Under the pieces are notes generated by a model that worked only from the letters and a program-made list of their open reading frames with translations, searched no databases and was not told the DNA's origin. Source: Yoonia maricola (GTDB lineage: Bacteria; Pseudomonadota; Alphaproteobacteria; Rhodobacterales; Rhodobacteraceae). From it: DNA of 64,000 nt. Location: contig NZ_PGTY01000001.1 in NCBI RefSeq assembly GCF_002797915.1, positions 1 through 64,000 on the forward strand, in the 5' to 3' direction. The translations under genes and the position numbers were made by a program. Shown here one piece after another: positions 43,720 to 52,942 of the stretch; the first letter of the stretch is position 1; each line of letters begins with the position of its first letter.

Positions 43720-44579
43720 GATATACCTCACTTCTTTTTGGTGAGGCGACAATGCAGGGGAGGCATGGCGGTGTCCAGAGTTTTGGGGCGTCTATCGGTG
43801 GCGTGCAGAGCACTCGCGCTTTCGCTACGAAAATCGTCGGGTTTGTCTTTAAGCGCCACGAGGATCGAACCGTCAACAAAATGTTGTTTGGCTGGTATGC
43901 TGGACATTGCCGTTCTTCCACGGGGCTTGTTCAATGGCGGCTCTGTTAAGGTAAAATCGAAGTTGCGGTCATCGCCATCGCTCGACATCATAGTAGCATG
44001 CATGATCTACCTTCTTGGAAACCCAGACCGGAAAATTCGCACTCAGGGCGGCTCTTGGCGCTAGCGAATTGTATCTTTGACCTTCATTACCACACCGAAC
44101 GTCATGCCGTTGATGGGCTGATCGAAACCTTCGACAACAAGTGTGCAGGTGGCCTTGAGAGGGCTGCCAGAGTTCTTGTTCAGTCCGGATTTACCTGCTT
44201 CATAGATGAGATCAACCGACGAAGCATATTTGTGTGTTCCCCTGCTGATTTTGAACAGATTGCTTTCGGCGAAGGCGCCGAGCGCGTCGGTGAACAAGAG
44301 GTATGCGAGGCTGTTTTGTGGTTAGCGGAAGGCCACTTCGAGTCTAGTGATCAAATTGACCACTTGGCCGATCTGCTCAAGCACCGATAGCAGACATTCG
44401 TGAATTGTGCAGCATCCAGTAAATGGGCTCCCAGCTATCATTGACCGCTGTGAGCCCCACACGCTTGTACGGCGATCCGTGCAAAGACCTTGGCCAAACT
44501 ACCTAACGCAAGTTTGCGGTTTCCCCAGACCCGGTGCGCCGATATAGGGGGAACGCAATCTTCGAGGGAAAAGAATCTT
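43720..44579. other. 860-bp stretch without a supportable gene, upstream of purA
   Basis: No frame here is convincing. Candidates are a 91-codon frame on the minus strand (43728-44003), which ends 8 bp before the DUF6524 gene, and a 78-codon minus-strand frame from a TTG (44061-44297) that reads somewhat protein-like (GAFAESNLFKISRG). On the plus strand a 130-codon frame (43998-44390) overlaps both. Base use is more AT-rich than neighbouring genes. It may hold decayed genes or a small unrecognised one, plus the purA promoter. Confidence 0.4.
44425..44457. repeat. stem-loop upstream of purA
   Basis: GGGCTC-c-CAGC ... GCTG-t-GAGCCC: ten base pairs with one symmetrical 1-nt mismatch and an 11-nt loop. 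No T-run follows on either strand, so it is not a clear terminator. It could be a leader structure of purA or an isolated palindrome. Confidence 0.55.
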
Positions 44580-45875
44580 ATGGCAAATGTTGTGGTCGTC
44601 GGTGCCCAGTGGGGCGATGAAGGCAAAGGCAAGATCGTTGACTGGCTTTCGGAACGGGCCGATGTGATCGCGCGCTTTCAAGGCGGGCATAATGCGGGCC
44701 ACACGCTTGTGATTGATGGCGAGGTTTTCAAGCTGAATGCACTGCCATCTGGCGTTGTGCGTGGCGGCAAGCTGTCGGTGATCGGCAATGGCGTGGTGCT
44801 GGACCCATGGCACTTGGTCAAAGAGATCGCCTCTATTCAAGAACAGGGCGTAGCGATCAACCCAGAGACCTTGATGATTGCCGAAAATACCCCCCTTATC
44901 CTGCCAATCCACGGCGAGTTGGATCGCGCGCGCGAAGAGGCCGCCAGCAAAGGCACCAAGATCGGCACGACAGGACGTGGCATCGGTCCGGCATACGAGG
45001 ACAAAGTAGGGCGCCGTTCTGTGCGCGTCGCTGACCTCGCGGATCAGGCGACATTGGAAGCCCGCGTTGACCGCGCGCTCCAACACCACGACCCGCTGCG
45101 CAAGGGCCTCGGCATTGAACCGGTGGATCGTGATGCGCTTGTGGCGCAACTCAAAGAGATTGCTACCGAAATTCTGCCCTACGCCGCGCCGGTTTGGAAA
45201 GTGCTCAACGAAAAGCGCAAAGCAGGCAAGCGTATCCTTTTCGAGGGGGCGCAGGGTGCGCTCCTTGATATCGATTTTGGCACATACCCGTTTGTGACAT
45301 CCTCAAACGTCATCGCCGGGCAGGCCGCCACGGGCGTCGGCGTCGGGCCAAACGCAATTGATTACGTGCTTGGCATCGTCAAAGCCTACACCACGCGCGT
45401 TGGCGAAGGTCCTTTCCCAACCGAGTTGGACGATGAAGACGGACACCGGCTTGGCACGCGCGGTCACGAATTCGGCACAGTGACCGGGCGCAAGCGGCGC
45501 TGCGGCTGGTTCGACGCAGCCTTGGTGCGTCAGACTTGCGCAACATCAGGCGTGACCGGTATCTCATTGACTAAGCTGGATGTTTTGGACGGCTTTGAGG
45601 TGCTCAAGATTTGCGTCGGCTACGAACTCGACGGGGAAACACGCGACTATTTGCCAACCGCTGCCGATCAACAGGCGCGCTGCAAGCCGATCTACGAAGA
45701 GATCGAAGGTTGGTCACAGTCGACGGAAGGCGCACGGTCTTGGGCTGATCTGCCCGCACAGGCAATCAAATATGTGCGCCGTATCGAAGAGTTGATCCAA
45801 TGCCCCGTCGCCCTAGTTTCCACCTCACCTGAAAGAGACGACACCATTCTGGTGACAGACCCATTCGCGGACTGA
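44580..45875 (+). CDS. purA: adenylosuccinate synthetase
   Basis: 431 residues. It joins IMP and aspartate with GTP in AMP synthesis. The P-loop-like [20 protein letters not shown] opens the protein (catalytic Asp in GDEGKGK). [11 protein letters not shown] (catalytic His), [33 protein letters not shown] and [13 protein letters not shown] follow in order. ATG 44580 gives the canonical [10 protein letters not shown] start; the open frame upstream is not conserved. GAGGGAAAAG precedes the ATG. A DUF2842 gene follows 7 bp later. Confidence 0.97.
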   Translation: MANVVVVGAQWGDEGKGKIVDWLSERADVIARFQGGHNAGHTLVIDGEVFKLNALPSGVVRGGKLSVIGNGVVLDPWHLVKEIASIQEQGVAINPETLMIAENTPLILPIHGELDRAREEAASKGTKIGTTGRGIGPAYEDKVGRRSVRVADLADQATLEARVDRALQHHDPLRKGLGIEPVDRDALVAQLKEIATEILPYAAPVWKVLNEKRKAGKRILFEGAQGALLDIDFGTYPFVTSSNVIAGQAATGVGVGPNAIDYVLGIVKAYTTRVGEGPFPTELDDEDGHRLGTRGHEFGTVTGRKRRCGWFDAALVRQTCATSGVTGISLTKLDVLDGFEVLKICVGYELDGETRDYLPTAADQQARCKPIYEEIEGWSQSTEGARSWADLPAQAIKYVRRIEELIQCPVALVSTSPERDDTILVTDPFAD

Positions 45876-45882
45876 GGGATAG

Positions 45883-46119
45883 ATGACCTATAAAGCACGG
45901 AAAAAACTGGCCCTCTTTGTGCTAGTGGTTGGCCTGCCAATCTACATCATCGTGGCGGCAACCGTGATGAGCTATATGATGACACAAGAGGTGCGCTTTC
46001 CTCTGGTGGTGGAATTTTTCATCTATGTTGCCTTGGGCATCGGCTGGGCCTTCCCGTTGAAATGGGTGTTCAAAGGGATCGGGCAGCCCGACCCGGATGA
46101 ACCACCACAACAGCCCTGA
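45883..46119 (+). CDS. DUF2842 small membrane protein
   Basis: 78 residues with two helices (about 8-30 and 42-63), a short tail rich in Pro and Asp (DPDEPPQQP) and the start MTYKARKKLALFVLVVGLPI. This matches DUF2842, a family of small inner-membrane proteins of unknown function in alphaproteobacteria. It starts 7 bp after the purA stop and is likely co-transcribed with it. Confidence 0.88.
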   Translation: MTYKARKKLALFVLVVGLPIYIIVAATVMSYMMTQEVRFPLVVEFFIYVALGIGWAFPLKWVFKGIGQPDPDEPPQQP

Positions 46120-46226
46120 TAAGGTGTATCGCCTGACCGCTGCGCACGGCGGTAAGCTGCCGTTGCCCGTCGCAGCTGCAATGGCGGGCGCATCAAATCA
46201 ACCCGGTGAACCAACATAACGGCATC

Positions 46227-46256
46227 AAAAAAGGCGGGGAAAACCCCGCCCTTTTG
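46227..46256. terminator. bidirectional rho-independent terminator
   Basis: Perfect 7-bp stem GGCGGGG / CCCCGCC with an AAAA loop, flanked by AAAAAA on the left and CTTTTGC on the right. It can end transcription from purA-DUF2842 (plus) and from the acidic-protein gene (minus). Confidence 0.88.
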
Positions 46257-46276
46257 CATTTTTCTGCCTAAGCAGA

Positions 46277-48265
46277 TCAGCCTTGCGCGGCCTGACTGTC
46301 ATCGGGCCGGAACTGCGTGTTTTCCGATACCTGAAAACGGCCACTGGCAAGCTTGACCAAACGGGCCTGCCGCAACAAGCGGCCAAAGCTACGCAATCCA
46401 TCTTCGCGCGAAATCTCGGCATCCGATGCGGATTGCACCATTTTCATGACCTGTGGCCGGGAAAAATCCGCATCGCCTTCGACAAAACAGATATAGGCAG
46501 CGGCGGCTTCCAATTGGTCGGTCAGGTCGTCCACGCCGTGAGACGCCAAAAACGCCGCAAAGTCATCACCACTGTCAGAGACCTCAGTCTCTTTCAGCGT
46601 TGCAATCTTGCGCAAACGCGCTGATGTGCCAGTTTCTACCTCTGTTGGCTCAGGCGTAGCAGGGGCCTCGGCCTGTGGCGTGTCCTCATCCACAGTTGGC
46701 TCTTCTGGTTGCACTTCCTGCGATTTCACCAGCTTCAGCGGTGTCGACAGGGCGCGCTCTCCTTTTTCGTGGTCGCCATGCGCACCAAGATCGTCTTTGT
46801 AGACCTCATCTGGATCACGCTTATCGGCACCCTGATCGCCTAGCTGGCGGGCGGCCTCTGTTGCGGCAACGGCAGCCTTTAACTGCGCAAACGCATCGCG
46901 ATGACGGCGGTTTTCCGGCTGATTGAGATGCTGATCCGTCTGCGACATGATCCGGCTCATGGCATCTTCAACGTGGCGGGGCAGACCACGCTCTGCAAAG
47001 GTATTCCCTCTGCGTGCGGCAATCTCGGCCTCTACCTTGGCGACCTCTGCCTCAAGATCGAATTCATCGTCGTCATTGTAGTCATCATGCTCTGGTTCAG
47101 GCGCATCAACGGCTTCATCGGCAGGTGTCAGAACCAACGGTGTGCTGACTGGGGCGGTATCTGCGATCTCATCGTTATCAGCCTCTGATACGGTGTCGTC
47201 CTCTGCGGTGTCTTCTTCGGCAAGGAATGCGTCCAACTCGGCATCCTCATCGGTTGTCTCTTCTTCTGACATGTCCGCAGAAACAGGCTCTTCATCGTCG
47301 GCACCGGCGGCTGGCACAATAGGATCATCCAAGATGAAAGCATCGACAGGTGCTGCGTCTTCGGCAACCTCTTGTTCTTGCGCAATTTCGGTAAAGACGT
47401 TCATATCATCAGCATCGAATGCATCGCCGTCGGCTGCGTCTTCGGTTAAATCGGCCTCGGCTACCTCTTGTTCTTCGGTCGCCTCCGCTTCTTCTTCTAC
47501 TGCGTCCTCGGTGGGCGTGACTTCAGCCTCGGCTGCGTCGTCCATCTCGTCCGTTGCAACCGTGATATCTTCATCATCGGCGTCAGCGGCCTCTACCTCT
47601 TCGGCCGCGTCCGCGGCCATCTCAGCTTGGTCTGTATCATCCTCGGCATCATCGGTCACAACGTCGCCTTCGGCAAAGTCAGTCGCGGCCAGATCGTCTT
47701 CCGTCTCATCGACCTCATCGGCCTGCGTTGTGCGCTGCACCAACTCGTTCAACCGCTGCGACAGCGGGTTCACGGCAGCGGCCGGGGCGGCCTCGGTCAG
47801 GTCTTCGGCATACTCATCGCTGACAGAGGGCACCTTGCGCGCGGCAGCGGCGCGCATGCGCTGCAATTTATCTGCGACACTGGACATATCCTCGGCAACG
47901 TCACCAGCCTCATCATCAAGCGCCTCAATGTCTTCAACGGCATCAACCACCGGGTCATCGACAATCTCTTCGGCATCATCTTCGCTGATCACGTCATCTG
48001 CGGCTGCCTCAGTGCGCGCACGCAGGCTGACTTTGTTGTCATAGCCTTCGACATCCACGGGCTGACCGGTTTGCTCTTCGGTCAAGCGGGCCAAGGTCTC
48101 CATGTCAGGGGCCAATGGCGCGGTGTCCATAAACCGGTCATGCCCGGCCAGATCGTGAAAGAAAGACACAACAACTTTCATGGTTTCGACAGAATCGTCG
48201 AACCCTTCCAGCCGACAGGAAAAGTTGCCATAGGTTACATCAAGAACTTGATTATTCTCATCCAT
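46277..48265 (-). CDS. large acidic low-complexity protein, unknown function
   Basis: 662 residues. Residues 1-75 form a conserved-looking beta-rich N-terminal module (VLDVTYGNFSCRLEGFDDSV and METLARLTEEQ). Residues about 80-430 are dominated by Asp, Glu, Ala and Val (strings such as AEEVEAADADDEDITVATDE), a disordered polyacidic region. The last 110 residues are again folded (AAAAYICFVEGDADFSRPQV, GLRSFGRLLRQARLVKLASG), with a winged-helix-like look. No signal peptide or membrane segment. ATG 48265 is chosen because MDENNQVLDV is the natural start. Function unknown. Confidence 0.8.
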   Translation of the reverse strand: MDENNQVLDVTYGNFSCRLEGFDDSVETMKVVVSFFHDLAGHDRFMDTAPLAPDMETLARLTEEQTGQPVDVEGYDNKVSLRARTEAAADDVISEDDAEEIVDDPVVDAVEDIEALDDEAGDVAEDMSSVADKLQRMRAAAARKVPSVSDEYAEDLTEAAPAAAVNPLSQRLNELVQRTTQADEVDETEDDLAATDFAEGDVVTDDAEDDTDQAEMAADAAEEVEAADADDEDITVATDEMDDAAEAEVTPTEDAVEEEAEATEEQEVAEADLTEDAADGDAFDADDMNVFTEIAQEQEVAEDAAPVDAFILDDPIVPAAGADDEEPVSADMSEEETTDEDAELDAFLAEEDTAEDDTVSEADNDEIADTAPVSTPLVLTPADEAVDAPEPEHDDYNDDDEFDLEAEVAKVEAEIAARRGNTFAERGLPRHVEDAMSRIMSQTDQHLNQPENRRHRDAFAQLKAAVAATEAARQLGDQGADKRDPDEVYKDDLGAHGDHEKGERALSTPLKLVKSQEVQPEEPTVDEDTPQAEAPATPEPTEVETGTSARLRKIATLKETEVSDSGDDFAAFLASHGVDDLTDQLEAAAAYICFVEGDADFSRPQVMKMVQSASDAEISREDGLRSFGRLLRQARLVKLASGRFQVSENTQFRPDDSQAAQG

Positions 48266-48391
48266 AAATAAGCGCTTTCTCTCATTGATCAGCGGCAAGC
48301 GCTGGACACACATTGGTTCTTAATTGAAAACAACAACACGTTCCATTGAGGATCATAATGTGACCCTTTTGAGGAATGTTTGTGATCTGAG

Positions 48392-49069
48392 GTGCAATCA
48401 TTGCGAAATAATACCATTGTTTCAAGTCATAAATCGCTCTGTCTTGTGGGCGGCGGACCGATTGAAAATGAGGCAATTGTGGCAATCTGGTCTCAAGTAG
48501 AGGCTTTTGTCGGTGTTGATAGCGGGGCGGATCACCTTTTGGCGGCCAGCGTCACGCCTGCGGCGGTCATTGGCGATCTGGACAGCCTCTCGGATCACGC
48601 CCGCACCACATTTGCCGACATTCTGCACGAGGTGCCCGAACAATCGACGACGGATTTTGAAAAAGCGCTGGTGCGTGTTGCGGCGCCTTTGATCTTCGGA
48701 CTGGGGTTCACCGGCGCACGGTTGGACCATACGCTTTCGGTGCTCAACGTCATCGCGCAGTATCCGCAGAAAGCCGTGATCCTGATTGATGCAGATGATG
48801 CAAGTTTTCTGGCCAGGATGGGACAGACCACCTTTCAAGCGGCGCAGGGCACGCGGGTGTCGATTATGCCCTTGGGCACGGCCACGGTCACAGCCGCGGG
48901 TCTGCAATGGCCATTCACACGGACGGTAATGACGCCAAACGGGTTTACCAGTCCGTCCAATGTTGCGCTGGGCGGTAAAGTTACGATTGAAACAGACGGG
49001 CCCGTCCTGATCACACTGCCGCGGGCGCTTTTGTCGATTGCTGCGCAAGCCGCCGTTCGCGCAGGATGA
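48392..49069 (+). CDS. thiN: thiamine diphosphokinase
   Basis: 225 residues. Thiamine pyrophosphokinase converts thiamine to TPP. CLVGGGPIENEA, VGVDSGADHLL, AVIGDLDSLSD and TTDFEKAL are the conserved ATP/Mg and thiamine-site segments, and GFTGARLDHTLSVLNVI is diagnostic. The C-terminal part has the usual WPFTRTVMTPNGFTSPSNVA strand. The start is GTG 48392, the earliest plausible one. The gene overlaps the convergent transporter gene by 59 bp at its 3' end. A 126-bp divergent promoter region separates it from the acidic-protein gene. Confidence 0.9.
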   Translation: MQSLRNNTIVSSHKSLCLVGGGPIENEAIVAIWSQVEAFVGVDSGADHLLAASVTPAAVIGDLDSLSDHARTTFADILHEVPEQSTTDFEKALVRVAAPLIFGLGFTGARLDHTLSVLNVIAQYPQKAVILIDADDASFLARMGQTTFQAAQGTRVSIMPLGTATVTAAGLQWPFTRTVMTPNGFTSPSNVALGGKVTIETDGPVLITLPRALLSIAAQAAVRAG

Positions 49070-49922
49070 TATAAAGACCAGCACCCACTGTGATGCAAAT
49101 GCCGATAGCGGCTATCCCATTGGGCAAATCGTGAAAGATCAGCCAGCCAATGGCGGTCCCAAAGGGGATCTCAAGATATTGCATCGGGGCAAGGGTCGAA
49201 GCTGGGGCAAACCGCAGGCTCCATGTCATAAACAAATGCGCAAAGGTGCCAATCAGCCCAAGCGCCGCCAGGAACCCCCACGTCTGGCCATCATACTGAA
49301 ATGACACCGCACCAAATTGGGCAGGCCATAGGGCGACCACCAAAACCAATATCAGCGTCGCCTGTACACCGCTGATCGCTTGCAGCTTAATCGGATCAAG
49401 CGCGCGGGCCACCTTGCGGGTCACCATCATAAACAGGGCAAAGACCACAGCCACCCCCAATGGCAGCAAAGCAGGATAACCAACCGCTACGAAATTCGGT
49501 TGAATGACCAAAAGGGTGCCAATAAACCCCACGCTGCAGGCGACCATACGATGCAGCCCAACATGCTCTCCCATCACGAAATGGCCCAGCAGCAGCATGA
49601 TAAAAGGCATCACAAAGGCAATCGCAAGCGCATCGGCCAAGGGCAGATAACGCAAGGCGCTGAACATCAATCCAATCCCCAGAATATGCAGCACGGTGCG
49701 CATAAGCGTCCATGCCAGAATACCGGGCGGTAAGCGAAACCCCATCCCCCCAAGGGCGACCAAAGGCAGCAAAATAACGGCCTGCACTCCAAAACGGACT
49801 AGGATCAACACATTCAGTGCGACAACGCCGCCCAACAGCTTTGCAATACTGTCACCCAAAGGGGCCAGCACACAAAAGGCCAGCATCAACATCACACCAA
49901 GAAAAGGTCTGTCGGTCGTCAT
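49011..49922 (-). CDS. EamA-type (DMT) transporter
   Basis: 303 residues with ten transmembrane helices arranged as two EamA repeats (residues about 8-140 and 150-290). Typical sequence: FSALRYLPLADALAIAFVMP in repeat 1 and WSLRFAPASTLAPMQYLEIP in repeat 2. Drug/metabolite transporters export amino acids or metabolites or act as S-adenosylmethionine/riboflavin carriers; the substrate here is unknown. It ends inside the convergent thiN gene (59-bp overlap). Confidence 0.88.
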   Translation of the reverse strand: MTTDRPFLGVMLMLAFCVLAPLGDSIAKLLGGVVALNVLILVRFGVQAVILLPLVALGGMGFRLPPGILAWTLMRTVLHILGIGLMFSALRYLPLADALAIAFVMPFIMLLLGHFVMGEHVGLHRMVACSVGFIGTLLVIQPNFVAVGYPALLPLGVAVVFALFMMVTRKVARALDPIKLQAISGVQATLILVLVVALWPAQFGAVSFQYDGQTWGFLAALGLIGTFAHLFMTWSLRFAPASTLAPMQYLEIPFGTAIGWLIFHDLPNGIAAIGICITVGAGLYIILRERRLAQQSTKAPAAV

Positions 49923-50036
49923 ACGATCACCCTAAGCGGCGATCACCCAAGCAGCAATCATGCCCAACCCCCAATCTTCATCTTGGCCCGAAAACTCCCG
50001 CCGGAGGCATCGGAATTATCTGCCGTGCACCGCACG

Positions 50037-51410
50037 TCAGCAATTGGGCACATTCACGGCCAAACCACCCAAGGCGGTTTCTTTGTATTTCTCGCTCATA
50101 TCCACACCGGTTTGGCGCATCGTCTCAATCGCGACATCCAGCGATACCAGATGCACGCCATCTCCCCGCAAAGCCAAAGACGCCGCAGAAACAGCCTTGA
50201 TCGCGCCCAGCCCATTGCGCTCAATGCACGGCACCTGCACCAACCCTTTCACCGGATCGCAGGTCATGCCTAAATGATGCTCCAGCGCAATTTCGGCCGC
50301 GTTTTCAATCTGCTCCGGGGTTCCGCCAAGAACGGCCGCAAGGCCGGCTGCGGCCATCGCAGCGGCACTGCCCACCTCGGCCTGACAGCCGCATTCCGCC
50401 CCGGAAATTGATGCGTTATACTTGATCAACCCGCCAATGGCGGCGGCGGTCAGCAAAAACTCCGGCACACGGGCCATTGTCGCCCCCGGCACATGATCCA
50501 GCCAATAGCGGATTGTGGCCGGGATAACGCCTGCGGCTCCATTTGTCGGTGCTGTGACCACTTGGCCGCCTGCCGCATTCTCTTCATTCACGGCCATCGC
50601 ATAGGTGGACATAAAGTCATTAATTGTATGTGGGGCGGTTAGGTTCATGCCCCGCTCGGCCTGCAACGCGTCATAAATCCCCTTCGCGCGCCTGCGCACA
50701 TGCAGGCCACCCGGCAAAATACCTTCGGTTTCCAGACCACGGGTAATGCAATTGTTCATCACCTCCCAAATCCGGGCCAAGCCGCGGTCAAGGTCGGCGC
50801 CGGGCATGCGCGATAGCTCATTGGTGCGCTTCATCTCGGCGATGCTCTTGCCAGACATATCGGCCATATCCAGCATCTCTTGAGCGGTATGGAACGGGAA
50901 AGGGACTGGCGCGCCGGTGTCACTGTCCTTGCCTGCGGCCAGTTCTGCTTCGGTCAACACGAACCCGCCGCCAATCGAATAATAGGTCACCTGCGTGATG
51001 ACATCGCCTTGGCGGTCGGTCCCGCGCAGGATCATCCCGTTGGCATGGCCGGGCAAGGCGGGGCCATAGTCAAAGATCAGATCATCCTTTGGATGAAACA
51101 TCAACGCGCCCAGCCCGTCGGGCTGCACCGTATGTTCCGTTTCAATCCGGGCCAATTCCGCTTCGGCCTTCGCCGCGTCGTAGTCATCGGCCCGCATGCC
51201 TGCAAGACCAAGGATCACGGCACGATCCGTGGCATGACCCACACCGGTAAAGGCCAGACTACCATGTAAAGATGCCTGCACGCCGGCCACCTCAAAAGGC
51301 TGCGCGCGCAAATGATCCAGAAACCGGGCGGCGGCCACCATCGGACCAATTGTATGGGACGATGACGGTCCGACACCTACCTTGAACGTATCAAAGACGG
51401 ATAGAAACAT
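50037..51410 (-). CDS. sdaA: L-serine ammonia-lyase (iron-sulfur type)
   Basis: 457 residues, single-chain SdaA. It deaminates L-serine to pyruvate with a [4Fe-4S] cluster. The N-terminal beta domain begins [20 protein letters not shown]. Cluster cysteines lie in [20 protein letters not shown] and [16 protein letters not shown]. The conserved C-terminal VPNC tail, which in this family reaches into the active site, is present (GLAVNVPNC). Three motifs and length are standard. Separate transcription unit. Confidence 0.95.
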   Translation of the reverse strand: MFLSVFDTFKVGVGPSSSHTIGPMVAAARFLDHLRAQPFEVAGVQASLHGSLAFTGVGHATDRAVILGLAGMRADDYDAAKAEAELARIETEHTVQPDGLGALMFHPKDDLIFDYGPALPGHANGMILRGTDRQGDVITQVTYYSIGGGFVLTEAELAAGKDSDTGAPVPFPFHTAQEMLDMADMSGKSIAEMKRTNELSRMPGADLDRGLARIWEVMNNCITRGLETEGILPGGLHVRRRAKGIYDALQAERGMNLTAPHTINDFMSTYAMAVNEENAAGGQVVTAPTNGAAGVIPATIRYWLDHVPGATMARVPEFLLTAAAIGGLIKYNASISGAECGCQAEVGSAAAMAAAGLAAVLGGTPEQIENAAEIALEHHLGMTCDPVKGLVQVPCIERNGLGAIKAVSAASLALRGDGVHLVSLDVAIETMRQTGVDMSEKYKETALGGLAVNVPNC

Positions 51411-51690
51411 ATTAAAGCACCGCTCCTTTTAAGGGATGACAGCTTAAGGGGGCCGCGCGTTGCGCGCGTGCCAACGCCAGTCTGGTGCAAAATGATGTAT
51501 GATCAGGGCGCAGGGTTTGGGTCATGCGCTATGGGTATCCGAAGGATGCACTGTTCTGCTTGTCAAATACGACGTTTCAGCATGGAAAAACCACGCGCCA
51601 CATGGTTGGTTGCGCTAACGTCAATTGGGGCCTCGCACCCCGCTGTGTTCTTGCCTATAACCACCCTGTAGTATTTTTAGGAGTGGTTTG

Positions 51691-52479
51691 ATGTCGCGTG
51701 AAATGTCCCCTATCGAAAAGGCCAAATTTGTTGCGGCCAAACAAGCGACCGAGCATGTTGAAAGCGGCATGAAAGTGGGGCTGGGCACAGGCTCCACAGC
51801 CGAATGGTTCGTGCAATGTCTGGGCGAAATGGCGCGCGAAGAGGGGCTCAAGATCAAAGGGGTACCCACCTCCAAGCGCACCGGGCTGCTTGCGCAAAAA
51901 GTGGGTATTGAGGTGATCACGCTGGAAGAGGCCAAGTGGCTCGATGTGACAATCGATGGCACGGATGAATACGACAGCGACCTGACCCTGATCAAAGGCG
52001 GCGGCGGCGCGCATCTGCGTGAAAAAGTGGTGGCCACGGCCAGCGAACGTATGATCGTGATCGCAGACGCCAGCAAAAAGGTCGAAGCGCTGGGCGCCTT
52101 TCCTTTACCGGTTGAGGTGATCCCATTTGGTCTGCCTGTGACCCAAGGACTGATCGAGGAAACACTGATTGGTATGGATGTATTGGGGCGCGAGGTCACT
52201 TTGCGCATGAAAGGGGATGTCCCCTTTGTGACAGATGAGGGCAATTTTATCCTTGATCTGCACCTCAAACGGATCGCCAATCCGCGCCAGCTAAGCCTTG
52301 TGATCAACCAAATCCCCGGCGTGGTTGAAAACGGTTTGTTCATCGACATTTGCGATGCGGTCATCGTGGGCCACGGCGACGGGCGGGTTACAACGCGTGA
52401 TATCACTGACAATACGGCAAATGTTGTGCGTTTTGATGTGCTTGACGATGATAATATCTTTGCCGATGTTGCGGATTGA
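51691..52479 (+). CDS. rpiA: ribose-5-phosphate isomerase A
   Basis: 262 residues. It interconverts ribose-5-P and ribulose-5-P in the pentose phosphate pathway. VGLGTGSTAEWFV is the phosphate loop, DVTIDGTDEYDSDLTLIKGG holds the catalytic Asp and the Lys-Gly-Gly-Gly motif, and HLREKVVATASER the Glu/Lys residues. The later part has VTDEGNFILDLHL. ATG 51691 follows TAGGAGTGG; a TTG one codon upstream is weaker. A small membrane-protein gene follows 10 bp later. Confidence 0.95.
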   Translation: MSREMSPIEKAKFVAAKQATEHVESGMKVGLGTGSTAEWFVQCLGEMAREEGLKIKGVPTSKRTGLLAQKVGIEVITLEEAKWLDVTIDGTDEYDSDLTLIKGGGGAHLREKVVATASERMIVIADASKKVEALGAFPLPVEVIPFGLPVTQGLIEETLIGMDVLGREVTLRMKGDVPFVTDEGNFILDLHLKRIANPRQLSLVINQIPGVVENGLFIDICDAVIVGHGDGRVTTRDITDNTANVVRFDVLDDDNIFADVAD

Positions 52480-52489
52480 TCTCTAGGCA

Positions 52490-52942
52490 ATGGAATTCAA
52501 ACGCACCCAGCGCCAGCACTTCTTTATCGTCCTGAACTTCGTGTTGCTGTCTTGGCTGTGGTACAGCTTCTTCACCTCCGAAAGCTTGCTTGAAAAGGTG
52601 ATCGGCGTGTTGTGCGGGGTCTGGGCTGCTGTGATTGCCTTTAACTATTTGCGTGCCAAAAATCTGGGGCGGCTGGATGATGACGGTCTTACGCTAGAGC
52701 GTCCGTTTCGCACGGTGTCTTTTAAATGGAACGCGTTGCAATGGGCCAGCATGGGGGACGAACGGCGCGCCTTGGTTTTTGCCTACCGGCATCAAAGTGA
52801 CGTGAAAGATCGTTACGTCGGTTGTGGCCGCAAGATTCTGACCCCAGATGCTATTGACGCGATTGTCGCAGCGGTCAATGCCGCGCGACCTGATCTACCA
52901 TCCGGCCCGCCTGAGGCTGCCACGAACGGAGTGACCACATGA
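52490..52942 (+). CDS. membrane-anchored hypothetical protein between rpiA and gor
   Basis: 150 residues. Two hydrophobic helices (about 11-28 and 33-52) are followed by a soluble part with short strands (GRLDDDGLTLERPFRTVSFK, then WNALQWAS), similar in layout to small PH-like membrane proteins. No catalytic motif. The TGA overlaps the gor ATG by 4 bp (52939-52942), so it is co-translated with glutathione reductase. The rpiA-hypothetical-gor order is common in this group. Function unknown. Confidence 0.8.
   Translation: MEFKRTQRQHFFIVLNFVLLSWLWYSFFTSESLLEKVIGVLCGVWAAVIAFNYLRAKNLGRLDDDGLTLERPFRTVSFKWNALQWASMGDERRALVFAYRHQSDVKDRYVGCGRKILTPDAIDAIVAAVNAARPDLPSGPPEAATNGVTT

Noticed and set aside
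43998..44390. 130-codon plus-strand frame upstream of purA
   Set aside because: Overlaps a more protein-like minus-strand frame, has no clear Shine-Dalgarno and resembles no known protein.
47142..48044. 300-codon plus-strand frame rich in Ser and Ala
   Set aside because: It is the antisense of the Asp/Glu-rich region of the acidic protein; GAC/GAA codons read backwards give Ser/Phe-type codons. It has no fold-like sequence.
51411..51690. possible riboswitch or leader between sdaA and rpiA
   Set aside because: The 280-bp gap shows no glycine, SAM or serine-linked riboswitch core that I recognise and no clear terminator pair.
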